DNA of 64,000 nucleotides from Hassallia byssoidea VB512170 (GTDB lineage: Bacteria > Cyanobacteriota > Cyanobacteriia > Cyanobacteriales > Nostocaceae): NCBI RefSeq assembly GCF_000817785.2, contig NZ_JTCM02000019.1, positions 19,311 through 83,310 of the forward strand, given 5' to 3'. Under the pieces are notes generated by a model. The model was given only the letters and a program-made list of their open reading frames with translations, did not search any database and had not been told where the DNA came from. This document shows, piece by piece, positions 36,415 through 45,419 of this stretch. A program made the position numbers and the translations under genes. Position 1 is the first letter of the stretch, and every line of letters starts with the position of its first letter.

Positions 36415-36473
36415 CGTAGTAACGGCTTCAGCCGTTAAAATCCTCAGCGACGAGCGGTAAACCGCTCACTACG
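36415..36473. repeat. Two-hairpin (three-way junction) repeat, copy 2
   Basis: The outer stem CGTAGT/ACTACG encloses hairpins AACGGCT-TC-AGCCGTT and GAGCGGT-AA-ACCGCTC. Same plan as 13017-13064. Confidence 0.75.
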
Positions 36474-36516
36474 AATACTCCATCAAAATAGTAATTAATA
36501 GGAAAAAGTATTTATT

Positions 36517-36849
36517 ATGAAACTTAAAGAGTTAGAAGCACAATTATTAGCATTAAACCTGACTGAGAAGGCAGAGGCAATACAAATATTAACTAAAAGT
36601 TTAAGCAATGGTTCGCAAGGAATTACCAAAACTCCAGGTGTGTGTGGTGGTGATGCTTGTGTTGCTAACACTCGCATTCCAGTTTGGCTATTTGTAAGTT
36701 TACGCCGTCAAGGTACAACTGATGCAGAACTTCTAAAGTTTTATCCTTATCTTAGTGCTGCTGACTTGGTGAATGTCTGGGCTTATGCGGATGCACACTC
36801 TCAAGAAATCGAACAAGCAATCAGAGAAAATGAGGAAGCAACAGTATGA
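36517..36849 (+). CDS. DUF433 antitoxin-like protein
   Basis: A 110-residue protein. The C-terminal half (about 38-95) is a DUF433 domain (TPGVCGGDACVANTRIPVW, YPYLSAADLVNVWAYA), a winged-helix-like fold usually paired with a DUF5615 PIN-like toxin. That toxin is missing: only a 21-codon frame (36846-36911, MIKMPIKD...) overlaps its stop in ATGA fashion and ends at once. The next genes form a separate VapBC-type pair. It may be an orphan antitoxin. Confidence 0.85.
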   Translation: MKLKELEAQLLALNLTEKAEAIQILTKSLSNGSQGITKTPGVCGGDACVANTRIPVWLFVSLRRQGTTDAELLKFYPYLSAADLVNVWAYADAHSQEIEQAIRENEEATV

Positions 36850-36914
36850 TTAAGATGCCAATTAAAGACAAATTGATAATATTAAACAAAGGAAACGCAA
36901 CCCAAATATAGAAA

Positions 36915-37175
36915 ATGTCTCAAGAATTACGGGAATTAATGAAGCAAGCAGACGCACTCACACCGGATGAACAATTGCGTCTTATCGCCTATCTAACACA
37001 AAGGCTGCAACGCTGCGAAATCAAGCGCAAACCAAGCCGCAATATTATGGAGTTTATCGGCATAGCGCCTAATATGTTAGGAGGTATGGATGCTCAGGAA
37101 TATGTTACTCGAATGCGACGGGGCGAGTTTCCCGATTTAGAAATTGCAGAAAAGCAAATAAGGAAAGAGGAGTGA
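36915..37175 (+). CDS. VapB-like antitoxin
   Basis: An 86-residue protein, MSQELRELMKQADALTPDEQ at the start and an acidic and basic tail (GEFPDLEIAEKQIRKEE). Its stop overlaps the GTG start of the PIN gene by 4 bp, the usual layout of an antitoxin-toxin pair. No DNA-binding fold is clear from sequence; the call depends on its position and on similar helical antitoxins in cyanobacteria. Confidence 0.7.
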   Translation: MSQELRELMKQADALTPDEQLRLIAYLTQRLQRCEIKRKPSRNIMEFIGIAPNMLGGMDAQEYVTRMRRGEFPDLEIAEKQIRKEE

Positions 37176-37627
37176 GTATTACAGATAGTTTACAGGGTGT
37201 GACGCGCTTGTTTCTGGACAGTGCGCCAGTAATATATGCTGTTGAGCGAAACCCACAGTATTTACCACTTGTCAGAGTAGTTTTTGAGCGCATATTCAGT
37301 GGTTTGCCGATGGGTGTTGTTTCACCTATTACTTTAGCGGAATGTTTAGTTCAGCCCTATCGTTTGGGACAAAATGAGTTACAGCAAGATTTTATTGAGT
37401 TGATGACTGATAATCAAAACATTGAGTTTGTGCCAATTGATGACGAAACACTAGCAATCAATGCTGCTGAAATCAGAGCTAGATATAATCTACAATTACC
37501 TGATGCTTTTCAAATTACTGTCGCTTTAGCAGCTGGGTGTGAAGCTTTTTTAACGAATGATGTCACATTTAAGCGCGTTACAGAATTGCGCGTGTTGGTG
37601 TTAGATGATTTTAATACTTCTGATTAA
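37172..37627 (+). CDS. PIN domain toxin (VapC-like)
   Basis: A 151-residue PIN nuclease starting at GTG 37172 within the antitoxin stop. The acidic triad or tetrad is seen in LFLDSAPVIYAVE (Asp), LAECLVQP (Glu), LPDAFQITVAL (Asp) and FLTNDVTFK (Asp). VapC toxins cleave tRNA or rRNA; the target here is unknown. The toxin looks intact. A GGGTGCGTTA hairpin follows. Confidence 0.87.
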   Translation: MSITDSLQGVTRLFLDSAPVIYAVERNPQYLPLVRVVFERIFSGLPMGVVSPITLAECLVQPYRLGQNELQQDFIELMTDNQNIEFVPIDDETLAINAAEIRARYNLQLPDAFQITVALAAGCEAFLTNDVTFKRVTELRVLVLDDFNTSD

Positions 37628-37630
37628 AAT

Positions 37631-37658
37631 GGGTGCGTTACACTGCGTTAACGCACCC
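37631..37658. terminator. Hairpin after vapC
   Basis: GGGTGCGTTA and its perfect reverse complement with an 8-base loop, three bases after the stop. No T-run, so it may be a dispersed repeat serving as terminator. Confidence 0.5.
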
Positions 37659-37699
37659 TACAAATTTAACTAATTCTTAATTCATAATTCCTCACTTTT

Positions 37700-37728
37700 G
37701 TACAGACGTTCCAGTGGAACGTCTCTAC
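37700..37728. repeat. Palindromic repeat GTACAGACGTTCC-AGT-GGAACGTCTCTAC
   Basis: A 13-bp stem with one mismatch and a 3-base loop; second copy of the 32467-32495 family. Confidence 0.85.
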
Positions 37729-37744
37729 CTAACTCCTAACTTTA

Positions 37745-38152
37745 TTAAGGAACAATCAACACCGGACAAGGTGAAAGATTTGTCACGCGAGTGGTGACGC
37801 TATCTGTCGCACCTTCTTCGGTCAAGCCTAGTCCGCGACAGCCCATGATGATTAAATTGGCATTAATTTCATCGGCAACGTCACAAATTGTAAAGGCAGG
37901 GTTGCCTTCTCTTTCGATGGTTTCGGCTTGAATGCCTTGCTGTGAAAATAAAGCTTGGGCACTTTGCAGCAGTTTGGCAACCGCTTCGGGTGACATCATG
38001 GGATCTGTTGTTGGTGCGTCTGGGTTGGGTTCTTCGACGACAGACAGCAGCACTAAGCGACTACCGTACTTTTGCACGATGTTGGCAACCACGTCAGCGG
38101 CTTCCCGCGCTTCCCGGCTTTGATCGAGTGGAAATAAAACTGTTTTGAACAT
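37745..38152 (-). CDS. Universal stress protein family (UspA fold)
   Basis: The start is placed at ATG 38152 (MFKTVLFPLDQSREA), where UspA proteins begin; an upstream frame reaches 38218 but adds unlike sequence. About 135 residues. The nucleotide-binding signature near the end is GCRGLGLTEEGATDSVTTRV then SPCPVLIVP (G-x2-G-x9-G-like). It is divergent from pgk, with about 90 bp between the starts. The role is probably ATP-binding stress protein. Confidence 0.88.
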   Translation of the reverse strand: MFKTVLFPLDQSREAREAADVVANIVQKYGSRLVLLSVVEEPNPDAPTTDPMMSPEAVAKLLQSAQALFSQQGIQAETIEREGNPAFTICDVADEINANLIIMGCRGLGLTEEGATDSVTTRVTNLSPCPVLIVP

Positions 38153-38242
38153 CTGATTCACCTGCGTAGCCCTTACTCCGGTAAAATCTGGAATGGCTCT
38201 ACTTACAAAAAATAACAAAAAGGCGATCGCGAGGTTTGTACT

Positions 38243-39445
38243 ATGTCCAAAAAAACTTTAGCAAATCTATCCGCTTCTGACTTATCCGGCAAACGCGCTT
38301 TGGTGCGGGTTGACTTTAACGTGCCTCTAGACGACAGTGGCAACATTACAGACGATACTCGCATTCGCGCTGCTCTGCCAACTATCCAGGATTTAACTCA
38401 GAAGGGCGCTAAAGTGATTCTAGTTAGCCATTTTGGGCGTCCTAAAGGCGTGGATGACAAATTACGCCTAACTCCAGTTGCAAAGCGCTTGTCTGACTTG
38501 CTAGGGCAAGAAGTCGTCAAAACTGATGACTCCATCGGTGATGACGTTGCGGCAAAAGTGGGAGCGTTGCAAAATGGACAAGTTCTGTTGCTAGAAAATG
38601 TCCGCTTCTACAAGGAAGAGGAGAAAAACGATCCAGAATTTGCGAAAAAACTCGCTGCAAATGCTGATTTGTATGTAAATGATGCTTTTGGCACAGCACA
38701 CCGCGCTCACGCATCTACCGAAGGTGTGACTAAATATCTCAGCCCTTCGGTTGGGGGATATTTGATTGAAAAAGAATTGCAGTATTTGCAAAGTGCGATC
38801 GCTGATCCTCAACGTCCTCTAGCAGCAATTATCGGCGGTTCCAAAGTTTCCAGTAAAATCGGTGTAATTGAAGCCCTACTGGAAAAATGCGACAAGCTAA
38901 TCATTGGTGGGGGAATGATTTTCACTTTCTACAAAGCCCGTGGTTTGAATGTCGGTAAGTCTTTGGTGGAAGAAGACAAACTAGAATTAGCAAAGTCTTT
39001 AGAAGCGAAAGCGAAAGAACGCGGTGTTGATTTGCTGCTTCCCACAGATGTAGTTGTAGCAGATAACTTTGCCGCTGATGCCAATTCTCAAACCGTCAGC
39101 ATTGACAATATCCCCGATGGTTGGATGGGTTTAGATATTGGTCCGGACTCAATAAAAGTGTTCCAAGAAGCGCTTGCAGACTGCAAGACGGTGATTTGGA
39201 ATGGTCCGATGGGTGTGTTTGAGTTTGATAAATTTGCCGCAGGTACAGAAGCGATCGCTCACACTTTAGCCGACATCAGCAAAAAAGGCGCCATCACCAT
39301 TATCGGCGGTGGCGACTCTGTAGCGGCTGTGGAAAAAGTCGGTTTAGCCGATCAAATGAGCCACATTTCCACCGGTGGTGGCGCCAGCTTGGAGTTACTC
39401 GAAGGTAAGGAATTACCCGGAATCGTCGCTTTGGATGAAGCGTAA
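38243..39445 (+). CDS. pgk: Phosphoglycerate kinase
   Basis: A 400-residue enzyme of normal length. It interconverts 1,3-bisphosphoglycerate and 3-phosphoglycerate in glycolysis and the Calvin cycle. Typical segments are [14 protein letters not shown] (substrate-binding Arg and Asn), [49 protein letters not shown] and [14 protein letters not shown] (nucleotide loop). A HIP1 site (GGCGATCGC) sits just before the start. A hairpin follows the stop. Confidence 0.97.
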   Translation: MSKKTLANLSASDLSGKRALVRVDFNVPLDDSGNITDDTRIRAALPTIQDLTQKGAKVILVSHFGRPKGVDDKLRLTPVAKRLSDLLGQEVVKTDDSIGDDVAAKVGALQNGQVLLLENVRFYKEEEKNDPEFAKKLAANADLYVNDAFGTAHRAHASTEGVTKYLSPSVGGYLIEKELQYLQSAIADPQRPLAAIIGGSKVSSKIGVIEALLEKCDKLIIGGGMIFTFYKARGLNVGKSLVEEDKLELAKSLEAKAKERGVDLLLPTDVVVADNFAADANSQTVSIDNIPDGWMGLDIGPDSIKVFQEALADCKTVIWNGPMGVFEFDKFAAGTEAIAHTLADISKKGAITIIGGGDSVAAVEKVGLADQMSHISTGGGASLELLEGKELPGIVALDEA

Positions 39446-39461
39446 TCAAGTGTGAAGGATG

Positions 39462-39496
39462 AAGGATAAAGGATGAAAGTTTCATTCTTTATCCTT
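39462..39496 (+). terminator. Hairpin after pgk
   Basis: AAGGATAAAG and its reverse complement CTTTATCCTT form the base of a longer imperfect stem (GATGAA/TTCATT), 17 bp after the stop. It is followed by TCTGTCTTGG, not a strong T-run. Likely terminator. Confidence 0.6.
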
Positions 39497-39520
39497 TCTG
39501 TCTTGGCTTAAATTTTAATT

Positions 39521-40153
39521 TTGAATTTATTTGTTGTGGAACCAAAATGGCTGGAATGGGCGCAAAAGTTGAAAGCGATCGCTCAAAATGGTTTGACTTA
39601 TTCAGAAAATCCTTTTGATATTCAGCGCTTTCAACAATTGCAAGAAATTACTGCGGAAATTTTATCTTCTTACTCAAATACAGAACAAAGCTATATTCTG
39701 GATTTATTCGCTGGTGATGTCGGCTACGCTACTCCGAAAGTTGATGTGCGCGGAGTTGTCTTTCAAGGCGATACGATATTATTAGTTAAAGAACGAGTAG
39801 ACGGCTGTTGGACTTTACCTGGTGGATGGGCTGATATTGGTGATTCCCCAAGTGAAGTCACTGTGAGAGAAGTTTTTGAAGAATCCGGTTATTTAACCCG
39901 CGCTGTGAAAGTTTTGGCTGTCTATGATAGAGATAGACAAGGACATCCACCTTTTCTACATTACGTCTATAAGCTATTTTTTCTGTGTGAAATAGTTGGG
40001 GGTTCTGCTTCAGCAAGCATTGAAACGGAGGAAGTTGGATTTTTTGAAGAAGATAATATTCCTGAGTTATCTTTGGGACGTGTGACACCAGCGCAAATTA
40101 CACGATTTTTTCAACATCACCGCGATCCGAATTTGCCGACGGATTTCGATTAG
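39521..40153 (+). CDS. NUDIX hydrolase with N-terminal helical domain
   Basis: Up to 210 residues. The start is unclear: TTG 39521 or GTG 39536, with no ATG nearby. The N-terminal region WLEWAQKLKAIAQNGLTYSE is the NUDIX-associated N-terminal domain. The Nudix box is GGWADIGDSPSEVTVREVFE followed by ESG; the first Glu of GGxxExGE is Asp, but the REVFEE core is intact. The enzyme would hydrolyse a nucleoside diphosphate derivative; in this subgroup often ADP-ribose or NADH-like substrates, not certain. Confidence 0.87.
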   Translation: MNLFVVEPKWLEWAQKLKAIAQNGLTYSENPFDIQRFQQLQEITAEILSSYSNTEQSYILDLFAGDVGYATPKVDVRGVVFQGDTILLVKERVDGCWTLPGGWADIGDSPSEVTVREVFEESGYLTRAVKVLAVYDRDRQGHPPFLHYVYKLFFLCEIVGGSASASIETEEVGFFEEDNIPELSLGRVTPAQITRFFQHHRDPNLPTDFD

Positions 40154-40270
40154 GGGGAGTAGATATAACTTCAAAGTTATAGTTTATAAGCAATTTGCTA
40201 GCATTATTTTTGATTGATATTCTCAAGTAGTTTTATACTCAATGTCCTTTTGATAATTAGTTGCAGACAA

Positions 40271-41152
40271 ATGACTTCAATTACTCAATACAAACAAGTA
40301 CAGCAGCATCCGAGACTCGGAGTTGAAGTGTTACAGGGTTGTAGTTTGATTAACCTGACAAACTTACAAATACGTGAATTTAAGCAATCACTTTGGGAAC
40401 ACGGTGTTGTTGTAGTTAGACAGCAAAATCTTACCGCGTCGCAGTTGGAAGAATTTGCTAGAAATACGTTTGGCGATTTAATGTTTGGTGGCTATGCTAA
40501 GACATTAGATCCGGATATTAGCCCAGATTTACGAAGTCAATATGTGAATATTTTGGGTAATCCAAAAGGACTTGCTCAAGATGTGGTAGGAAAGTTTGCT
40601 TGGCAATGGCATCATGATAAAGATGGCATCCCATGCACAGAGGGACTGGATATGAATGCACTTTATGTGGTGATGCTTTATGGGGTGAAAGTACCTCCGG
40701 AAGGGATGGATGGGCAACCCCATACAACTGAGTTTATCGACATGGTAGAAGCGTATAATAATTTGGATCTTCAACATCAGCAGCAATTAGAAAAGATGTT
40801 TATGTATCATGCGCCACCAATGTTTTCTAAACGTGCTAATACGCAAGTTGATATTCCTCAAAAAATGCATCCAATTGTGTCTACTCACAAAGTTACTGGT
40901 CAAAAAGGATTATATTTAGGTTAAAATACAGCGATTCCTGTCGGTATGGAAGATAAACCATCAGCAAAACATTTTTGGAATGATTTATTTCAAACTGTTT
41001 TAAATTGCACTCCCGTTTATTCTTATGTTTGGCATCCAGGAGATATTATCTTTTGGGACAATTCACAAGTAATGCATAGAGGTACTTTTTACGATCCAAC
41101 AAAGTATCAACGTATTGCATTACGTTTAGGAGTTGTAGATACGCAGATTTGA
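40271..41152 (+). pseudogene. TauD/TfdA family dioxygenase interrupted by an in-frame stop
   Basis: Reading frame from ATG 40271 (MTSITQYKQVQQHPRLGVEV). It meets TAA at 40922-40924, then continues in the same frame without shift to 41152. The N-terminal part has the HxD iron motif (His114, Asp116 in WQWHHDKDG). The C-terminal part, after the stop, has the distal His269 (QVMHRGTFYD) and the 2-oxoglutarate Arg (RIALRLG). The stop replaces about residue 218 in YLG-stop-NTAIPVGM, where a Ser codon TCA to TAA change would explain it. A truncated product would lack the iron triad. The function of the intact form is probably 2-oxoglutarate-dependent oxidation of a small acid or sulfonate. Confidence 0.75.
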
Positions 41153-41214
41153 TGTTTTGAAGAAGTACAGTTTTGTGTGAAATCGTAACAATTTAAGGTT
41201 GAATTTTAAACGCA

Positions 41215-41340
41215 GAGGAAGACGCAGAGGTGAATCAGTCGGCGGGGTCGGTTTCCGGAGCCAGCCGCGTGCGCGGGTTCCCCGCGTTGAGCGGACTGGC
41301 GTTCCCGTCGAACTGATGAACCCGAAGGGGACGCAGAGTT
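41215..41340. repeat. Modular mosaic repeat between ACGCAGAG direct repeats
   Basis: GACGCAGAG at 41221-41229 and again at 41330-41338 flank a GC-rich segment composed of modules CGGCGGGGTCGGTTTCC, GGAGCCAGCCGCG and GAGCGGACTGGCG. The same modules recur at 57440-57680 and 63710-63832. Confidence 0.6.
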
Positions 41341-41360
41341 TCACTATGAATTAATCTGTA

Positions 41361-43559
41361 CTAAGGCGTTTTTATCGGTGTGGGTGTAGGTGTTGATGTT
41401 GGCTTTAGTGTGGGTGTTGATGTTGGTGTCGGTGTGGGTGTTGGCGTTAGTGTTGGTGTTGGTGTTGGTGTTAATATCGGTGTAGAAGTTTCGGTGGGTG
41501 TCGGTGTCGGGGATGGTGGTGGTGCGGGATTTTCGGCGGTGATGCTAAGTTGATAATCTACTGATTTTGATGCGGTGGAAACGACGACAAACTCATAATA
41601 TCCGTCTTCTGGTAGTTCGGTTGACAAAGAACGTTTTGTAGAATCTTCTAAAAATTTGATTTTGCCAGAGGGGGAATAAACTGATAGCAAAATTCGAGAA
41701 TTTGCTTGTAGTTTCACATCCATCAATTGATTTTTGGTAAGTTCGGCAATAAAGACTTTACCATCAGCAGTTTTGAGAGTACCGCTAACAGTTTTGCTGT
41801 TAGCACCTTTATCAAATACAAGTTTCTCAAAAGCCCTACCTGAAACGATCGCCTGAACTTTATCACTAACAAATCCTTGCCAAACTTGTCCGATGGGTGT
41901 ATCAATAAAATTTTTACCCTGCTGTTCGGGAAATTGCTGATAAAAGGCAACATTAGCCAAATCATATAAAGAACGACTACCAACGTTGATTTCATTGACT
42001 TCTGCTTTAGCGCGATCGCGTTGTGCCGCTGTATAATTTCCTAATTGCTGACGGGCATTTTTACTTAGTGGCGCAAGTTTATCTAACAATTCGGCGGCTG
42101 TTTTATCCCATTCAGCCCGCAAACTGTCATCTTCAGGATTATCGCTCAGTTTGCGTCCCTTTAAGCTGGGATTCTTCTCCCAAAAGATTTGATTTACCAA
42201 GTCAACGTAAAAGTTGAAATCTATACCCAACTGTTGACGGCGATCGCCTAATTTTTCTTTACGTGCGCGTTCTTCGGGTGCGTATTTTGCCAGCGGATCG
42301 GTTGGCTGGTTATTGCTGGGTGTAGGTTGCGCCGTATCTTGTGAAGAATCTCCACCACGAGATAATATCAAGTTTGTTCCCAACCAACCAACACCAACAA
42401 CCCCAGCTAGCGCTAATCCCACCAGCAAGCTTTTCCCAGATGTCCACGAATTTTTTGGTTGAGGAATATCGGGGGAGGGAGGAGTGGGGGAGGGGGGGCA
42501 CATGCGTCCCCACGAAGTGGGGTTGGGGGGAAGGGGGGGAGTGGGGGCTACTGCTACGGTGGCAGATGTTGGTTCTGTGGATTGAGTCGGGGGATAGTTG
42601 ACAGGTGACGAGTTTAATGCATTTAAAACTTGTCGCGCTGATTGAAAGCGATCGCCTGGTATGGGAGATAGCATTCTCTCTAACACCTGTTCTAAATTCG
42701 GACTTAAACTAACAGACCGTCGCCATTGCCAAGTTAAAGTATAAGTATCAATTAATTCTTGCGGCTGTCTACCTGTCAGTAAAACTAACACCGTCGCCGC
42801 TAAAGCATACAAATCGCTGTGAGGAGATACCAGCCCGGTTTGCATCTGTTCTGAGGGTGCGTATCCCACCTTACCGAGTAGCGTTGCGGGTGGTGTCGCA
42901 CCTGCACCGTGTTGGTAATATTCGGAAGCGACGGTTGCGACTACTTGTTTCACCCCCCCAAAGTCAATTAAGATTGGCAATTGGTCAGCGGTGCGAAGAA
43001 TTAAATTATCGGGGGAGATATCGCGGTGAATGACTCCCAAAGAGTGGATGTAATCCAAAACTGGCAAAATTTGCAGCAATAACTGACGCACTTCTGCTTC
43101 ACTAAACCGCAAACCTTGCTGTAAGCGAGTATTTAATAAAGCGTTGTAAGGTTGCCCTTCTACATAATCTTGCACCAAAAACAAATATTCTTTACCCCCC
43201 AAGTTGCTGCGAAACAATTCCCGGAAGCGGGGAATTTGCGGATGTTGCAATTTGTAAAGAACAGTTGCTTCTCGCTGAAACAGTTCTTCAGCTTTTTGTA
43301 AAACGTAAGGAGTTTGAACTTGGGGAGAAAATTCCTTTAAAACACAAAGTTCCCGAAAGCGGTTGATATCTTCAGCTAAATGAGTGCGTCCGAACCCGCC
43401 TTGACCGAGTAGACGTACAATAATATAGCGATCGCCTAAAGTTTGTCCCGGTTGGATACCCTGACTCATCAGATTCCGATCCAACTTTTCACCACAATGA
43501 AGACAAAAGCGACTACCAGCAGGATTTTCGTGTCCCTTGGAACAATAAACAGAATTCAT
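41361..43559 (-). CDS. Ser/Thr protein kinase with zinc ribbon, membrane segment and Pro/Thr tail
   Basis: A 732-residue protein. Residues 5-22 form a zinc ribbon (YCSKGH, FCLHCG). The kinase domain (about 45-310) shows GQGGFGRT, LKEF, HRDISPDN and DFGGVKQ, all active-site elements. A Pro-rich linker and a transmembrane helix (about 372-395) follow. The extracytoplasmic part has two parts: a helical region (about 430-570, RRQQLGIDFNFYVDLVNQIF) and a beta domain. The tail is a (TPTP)n repeat of about 50 residues. The HRDISPDN form and the ribbon are typical of cyanobacterial Pkn kinases. It is paired with the paralogue downstream of 45361 on the same strand, separated by STRR. Confidence 0.88.
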   Translation of the reverse strand: MNSVYCSKGHENPAGSRFCLHCGEKLDRNLMSQGIQPGQTLGDRYIIVRLLGQGGFGRTHLAEDINRFRELCVLKEFSPQVQTPYVLQKAEELFQREATVLYKLQHPQIPRFRELFRSNLGGKEYLFLVQDYVEGQPYNALLNTRLQQGLRFSEAEVRQLLLQILPVLDYIHSLGVIHRDISPDNLILRTADQLPILIDFGGVKQVVATVASEYYQHGAGATPPATLLGKVGYAPSEQMQTGLVSPHSDLYALAATVLVLLTGRQPQELIDTYTLTWQWRRSVSLSPNLEQVLERMLSPIPGDRFQSARQVLNALNSSPVNYPPTQSTEPTSATVAVAPTPPLPPNPTSWGRMCPPSPTPPSPDIPQPKNSWTSGKSLLVGLALAGVVGVGWLGTNLILSRGGDSSQDTAQPTPSNNQPTDPLAKYAPEERARKEKLGDRRQQLGIDFNFYVDLVNQIFWEKNPSLKGRKLSDNPEDDSLRAEWDKTAAELLDKLAPLSKNARQQLGNYTAAQRDRAKAEVNEINVGSRSLYDLANVAFYQQFPEQQGKNFIDTPIGQVWQGFVSDKVQAIVSGRAFEKLVFDKGANSKTVSGTLKTADGKVFIAELTKNQLMDVKLQANSRILLSVYSPSGKIKFLEDSTKRSLSTELPEDGYYEFVVVSTASKSVDYQLSITAENPAPPPSPTPTPTETSTPILTPTPTPTLTPTPTPTPTSTPTLKPTSTPTPTPIKTP

Positions 43560-43564
43560 AATAA

Positions 43565-43693
43565 TTTAGTTAGTGGTTGGTTGTTAGTTGTTAGTTGTTA
43601 GTTGTTGGTTGTTAGTTGTTTTATGAACTCCTAACTCCTAACTCCTAACTCCTAACTCCCTACTCCCTACTCCCCACTCCCCACTCCCCACTA
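43565..43693. repeat. STRR arrays GTTAGTT and CTAACTC
   Basis: TTGTTAG-type units followed by a regular CCTAACT array and CTCCCCA units lie between the two kinase genes and reach the 3' end of the upstream one. Confidence 0.85.
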
Positions 43694-45352
43694 TTGTTGT
43701 CGTTTACTAACTTGATCGGCAGCGATCGCATACCAAATTTGACCGAGAGTCTTTTGATTGAGTTTCCCACGTCGCTGACCGGGAAACAAGCGATCGAATT
43801 TTTGATTTGTGTCTCTGTTCAATTGACTGATTGTATAATCTCCTAACTGTCCTGCTTGCGCTTTGCGTCTCCAAACGTCGTAATCTTGAGGACTGTAATT
43901 TCCTAACTTACGACGCGATGCGCTACTGAGTTTAGCTTGTTCTAATTTATCTAGCAAGTCATCAGCTACACCGTACCATTCTTTGCGTAAAGCAGCATCT
44001 TCTGAGTCAGAGGTAAGAGCGCGTCCTTGTAATTCTGGCTTTTCAGTATAAAATAAATTATCTACAGTTCGAGTAAAAAATCCTTGAGGAATTTCTAATT
44101 CTTCACGACGATTAACAATTTGACTTATATCTTTATTATTTGCGGGTTTAGTTTCCGGGTTCGATCCCCCCGGTATCGGTAGAGAAATTGAGGGGACAGA
44201 TATTGATGATACACCGCGAACAATGGCATTTACTACCGCCCAAGTACCAGCGAAAGTTAAAACAACCGCAGTTGTCCCAATAAGACTAACAGCAAAAGGA
44301 CGAAGCCAAACAGGTAAAGGTAACGCACCGGCGATTAATTGCGTTCTTTTGTGGAGATTGCTGACAACAGCACCAGCGCGTTGTCGCCCAGGAGCGGCTA
44401 TCATAGTTTTCAGCTTGGTGATGTGTGGATTTGCAGCTTTGACAGCGATAGAAAAGTTTAAATCTTTGATAACTTCATTCGCTGTTTGATAGCGATCGCT
44501 TGGTTTATAAGCAAGCATTCTTTTTAACACCGCTTCCAGTTGCGAACTGACTTGAATTTCCTTTCCCCAACGCCAAACACCTTGATAGCTATCATAAAGA
44601 TGTTGCGGTTCCTTACCTGTCAACAATACTAACGCCGTCACCGCCAAAGAGTACAAATCGCTACTAGGAAACGCCTTACCCTGACGTAACTGTTCTTCTG
44701 GCGCGTAACCCTTTTTACCCAACAACGTGCGATTTCCACCCAACTGAGTAAACCAAAAACCCTTACTCGCGGGTAATTGCTTCACACCCCCAAAATCAAT
44801 CAACACCGGCAACTTATCAGAACTCCGCAAAATCAAATTATCAGGAGAAATATCGCGGTGAACGACATCAAGTGAGTGAATATACGCTAATACAGGTAAA
44901 ATTTCTTGCAGTAACTTAATTACCTCTTCTTCACTAAAACTTTGACGTTCTAACAACTCATAATAATTTTCACCCTCCACATAATCTTGCACCAAAAAGA
45001 AAAAATCTTTATCACCTAACTTCGCTTGCAAAGAAGCGTGAAAACGGGGAATTTGCGGATGCTGAAGTTTCTTTAAAACACTTGCTTCGCGTTCAAATAA
45101 TTCTTTCGCTTTTAGTAAATCTTGTTGTGCTTCAACTTGGGGTGCAAATTCCTTCAGCACGCAATTTTGATTCGATTGATTTTTATCAACAGCCAAATAA
45201 GTGCGTCCAAAACCGCCCTGCCCCAATTGCCGTAAAATATGATAGCGGTTCTCCACCACCTTCCCCGTAGCAAGAGGCAACGGTTCACCGCAGTGGATAC
45301 AAAATCGGTTACTCTGATTATTTGCGTGTTGTTTACTGCAATAGACTTGCAT
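43691..45352 (-). CDS. Ser/Thr protein kinase with zinc ribbon, paralogue
   Basis: Start placed at ATG 45352 (MQVYCSKQHAN), three codons inside a slightly longer frame. About 553 residues. It has the same zinc ribbon (YCSKQH, FCIHCG), GQGGFGRTYLA, LKEF, HRDISPDNLILR and DFGGVKQ. A transmembrane helix is at about 355-378. The C-terminal region (about 415-556) resembles the same part of the neighbour: RREELEIPQGFFTRTVDNLF versus RRQQLGIDFNFYVDLVNQIF. It has no Pro/Thr tail and no beta domain. The shared segment suggests a duplication followed by divergence of the sensor part. Confidence 0.88.
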   Translation of the reverse strand: MQVYCSKQHANNQSNRFCIHCGEPLPLATGKVVENRYHILRQLGQGGFGRTYLAVDKNQSNQNCVLKEFAPQVEAQQDLLKAKELFEREASVLKKLQHPQIPRFHASLQAKLGDKDFFFLVQDYVEGENYYELLERQSFSEEEVIKLLQEILPVLAYIHSLDVVHRDISPDNLILRSSDKLPVLIDFGGVKQLPASKGFWFTQLGGNRTLLGKKGYAPEEQLRQGKAFPSSDLYSLAVTALVLLTGKEPQHLYDSYQGVWRWGKEIQVSSQLEAVLKRMLAYKPSDRYQTANEVIKDLNFSIAVKAANPHITKLKTMIAAPGRQRAGAVVSNLHKRTQLIAGALPLPVWLRPFAVSLIGTTAVVLTFAGTWAVVNAIVRGVSSISVPSISLPIPGGSNPETKPANNKDISQIVNRREELEIPQGFFTRTVDNLFYTEKPELQGRALTSDSEDAALRKEWYGVADDLLDKLEQAKLSSASRRKLGNYSPQDYDVWRRKAQAGQLGDYTISQLNRDTNQKFDRLFPGQRRGKLNQKTLGQIWYAIAADQVSKRQQ

Positions 45353-45419
45353 AATGCCCAAGGGTGAATGAAGGGTTTTCTTTATTGCTACAACAGGTGC
45401 AGCCTCATTTACGCAAAAT

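Noticed and set aside
40922..40924. Programmed stop-codon readthrough in the dioxygenase
   Set aside because: No readthrough context or downstream structure was seen; a simple nonsense change or sequencing error is more likely.
44145..44185. tRNA-like GGTTCGATCC motif
   Set aside because: It lies within the coding sequence of a kinase gene in its proper frame, and no acceptor or anticodon stems are found around it.
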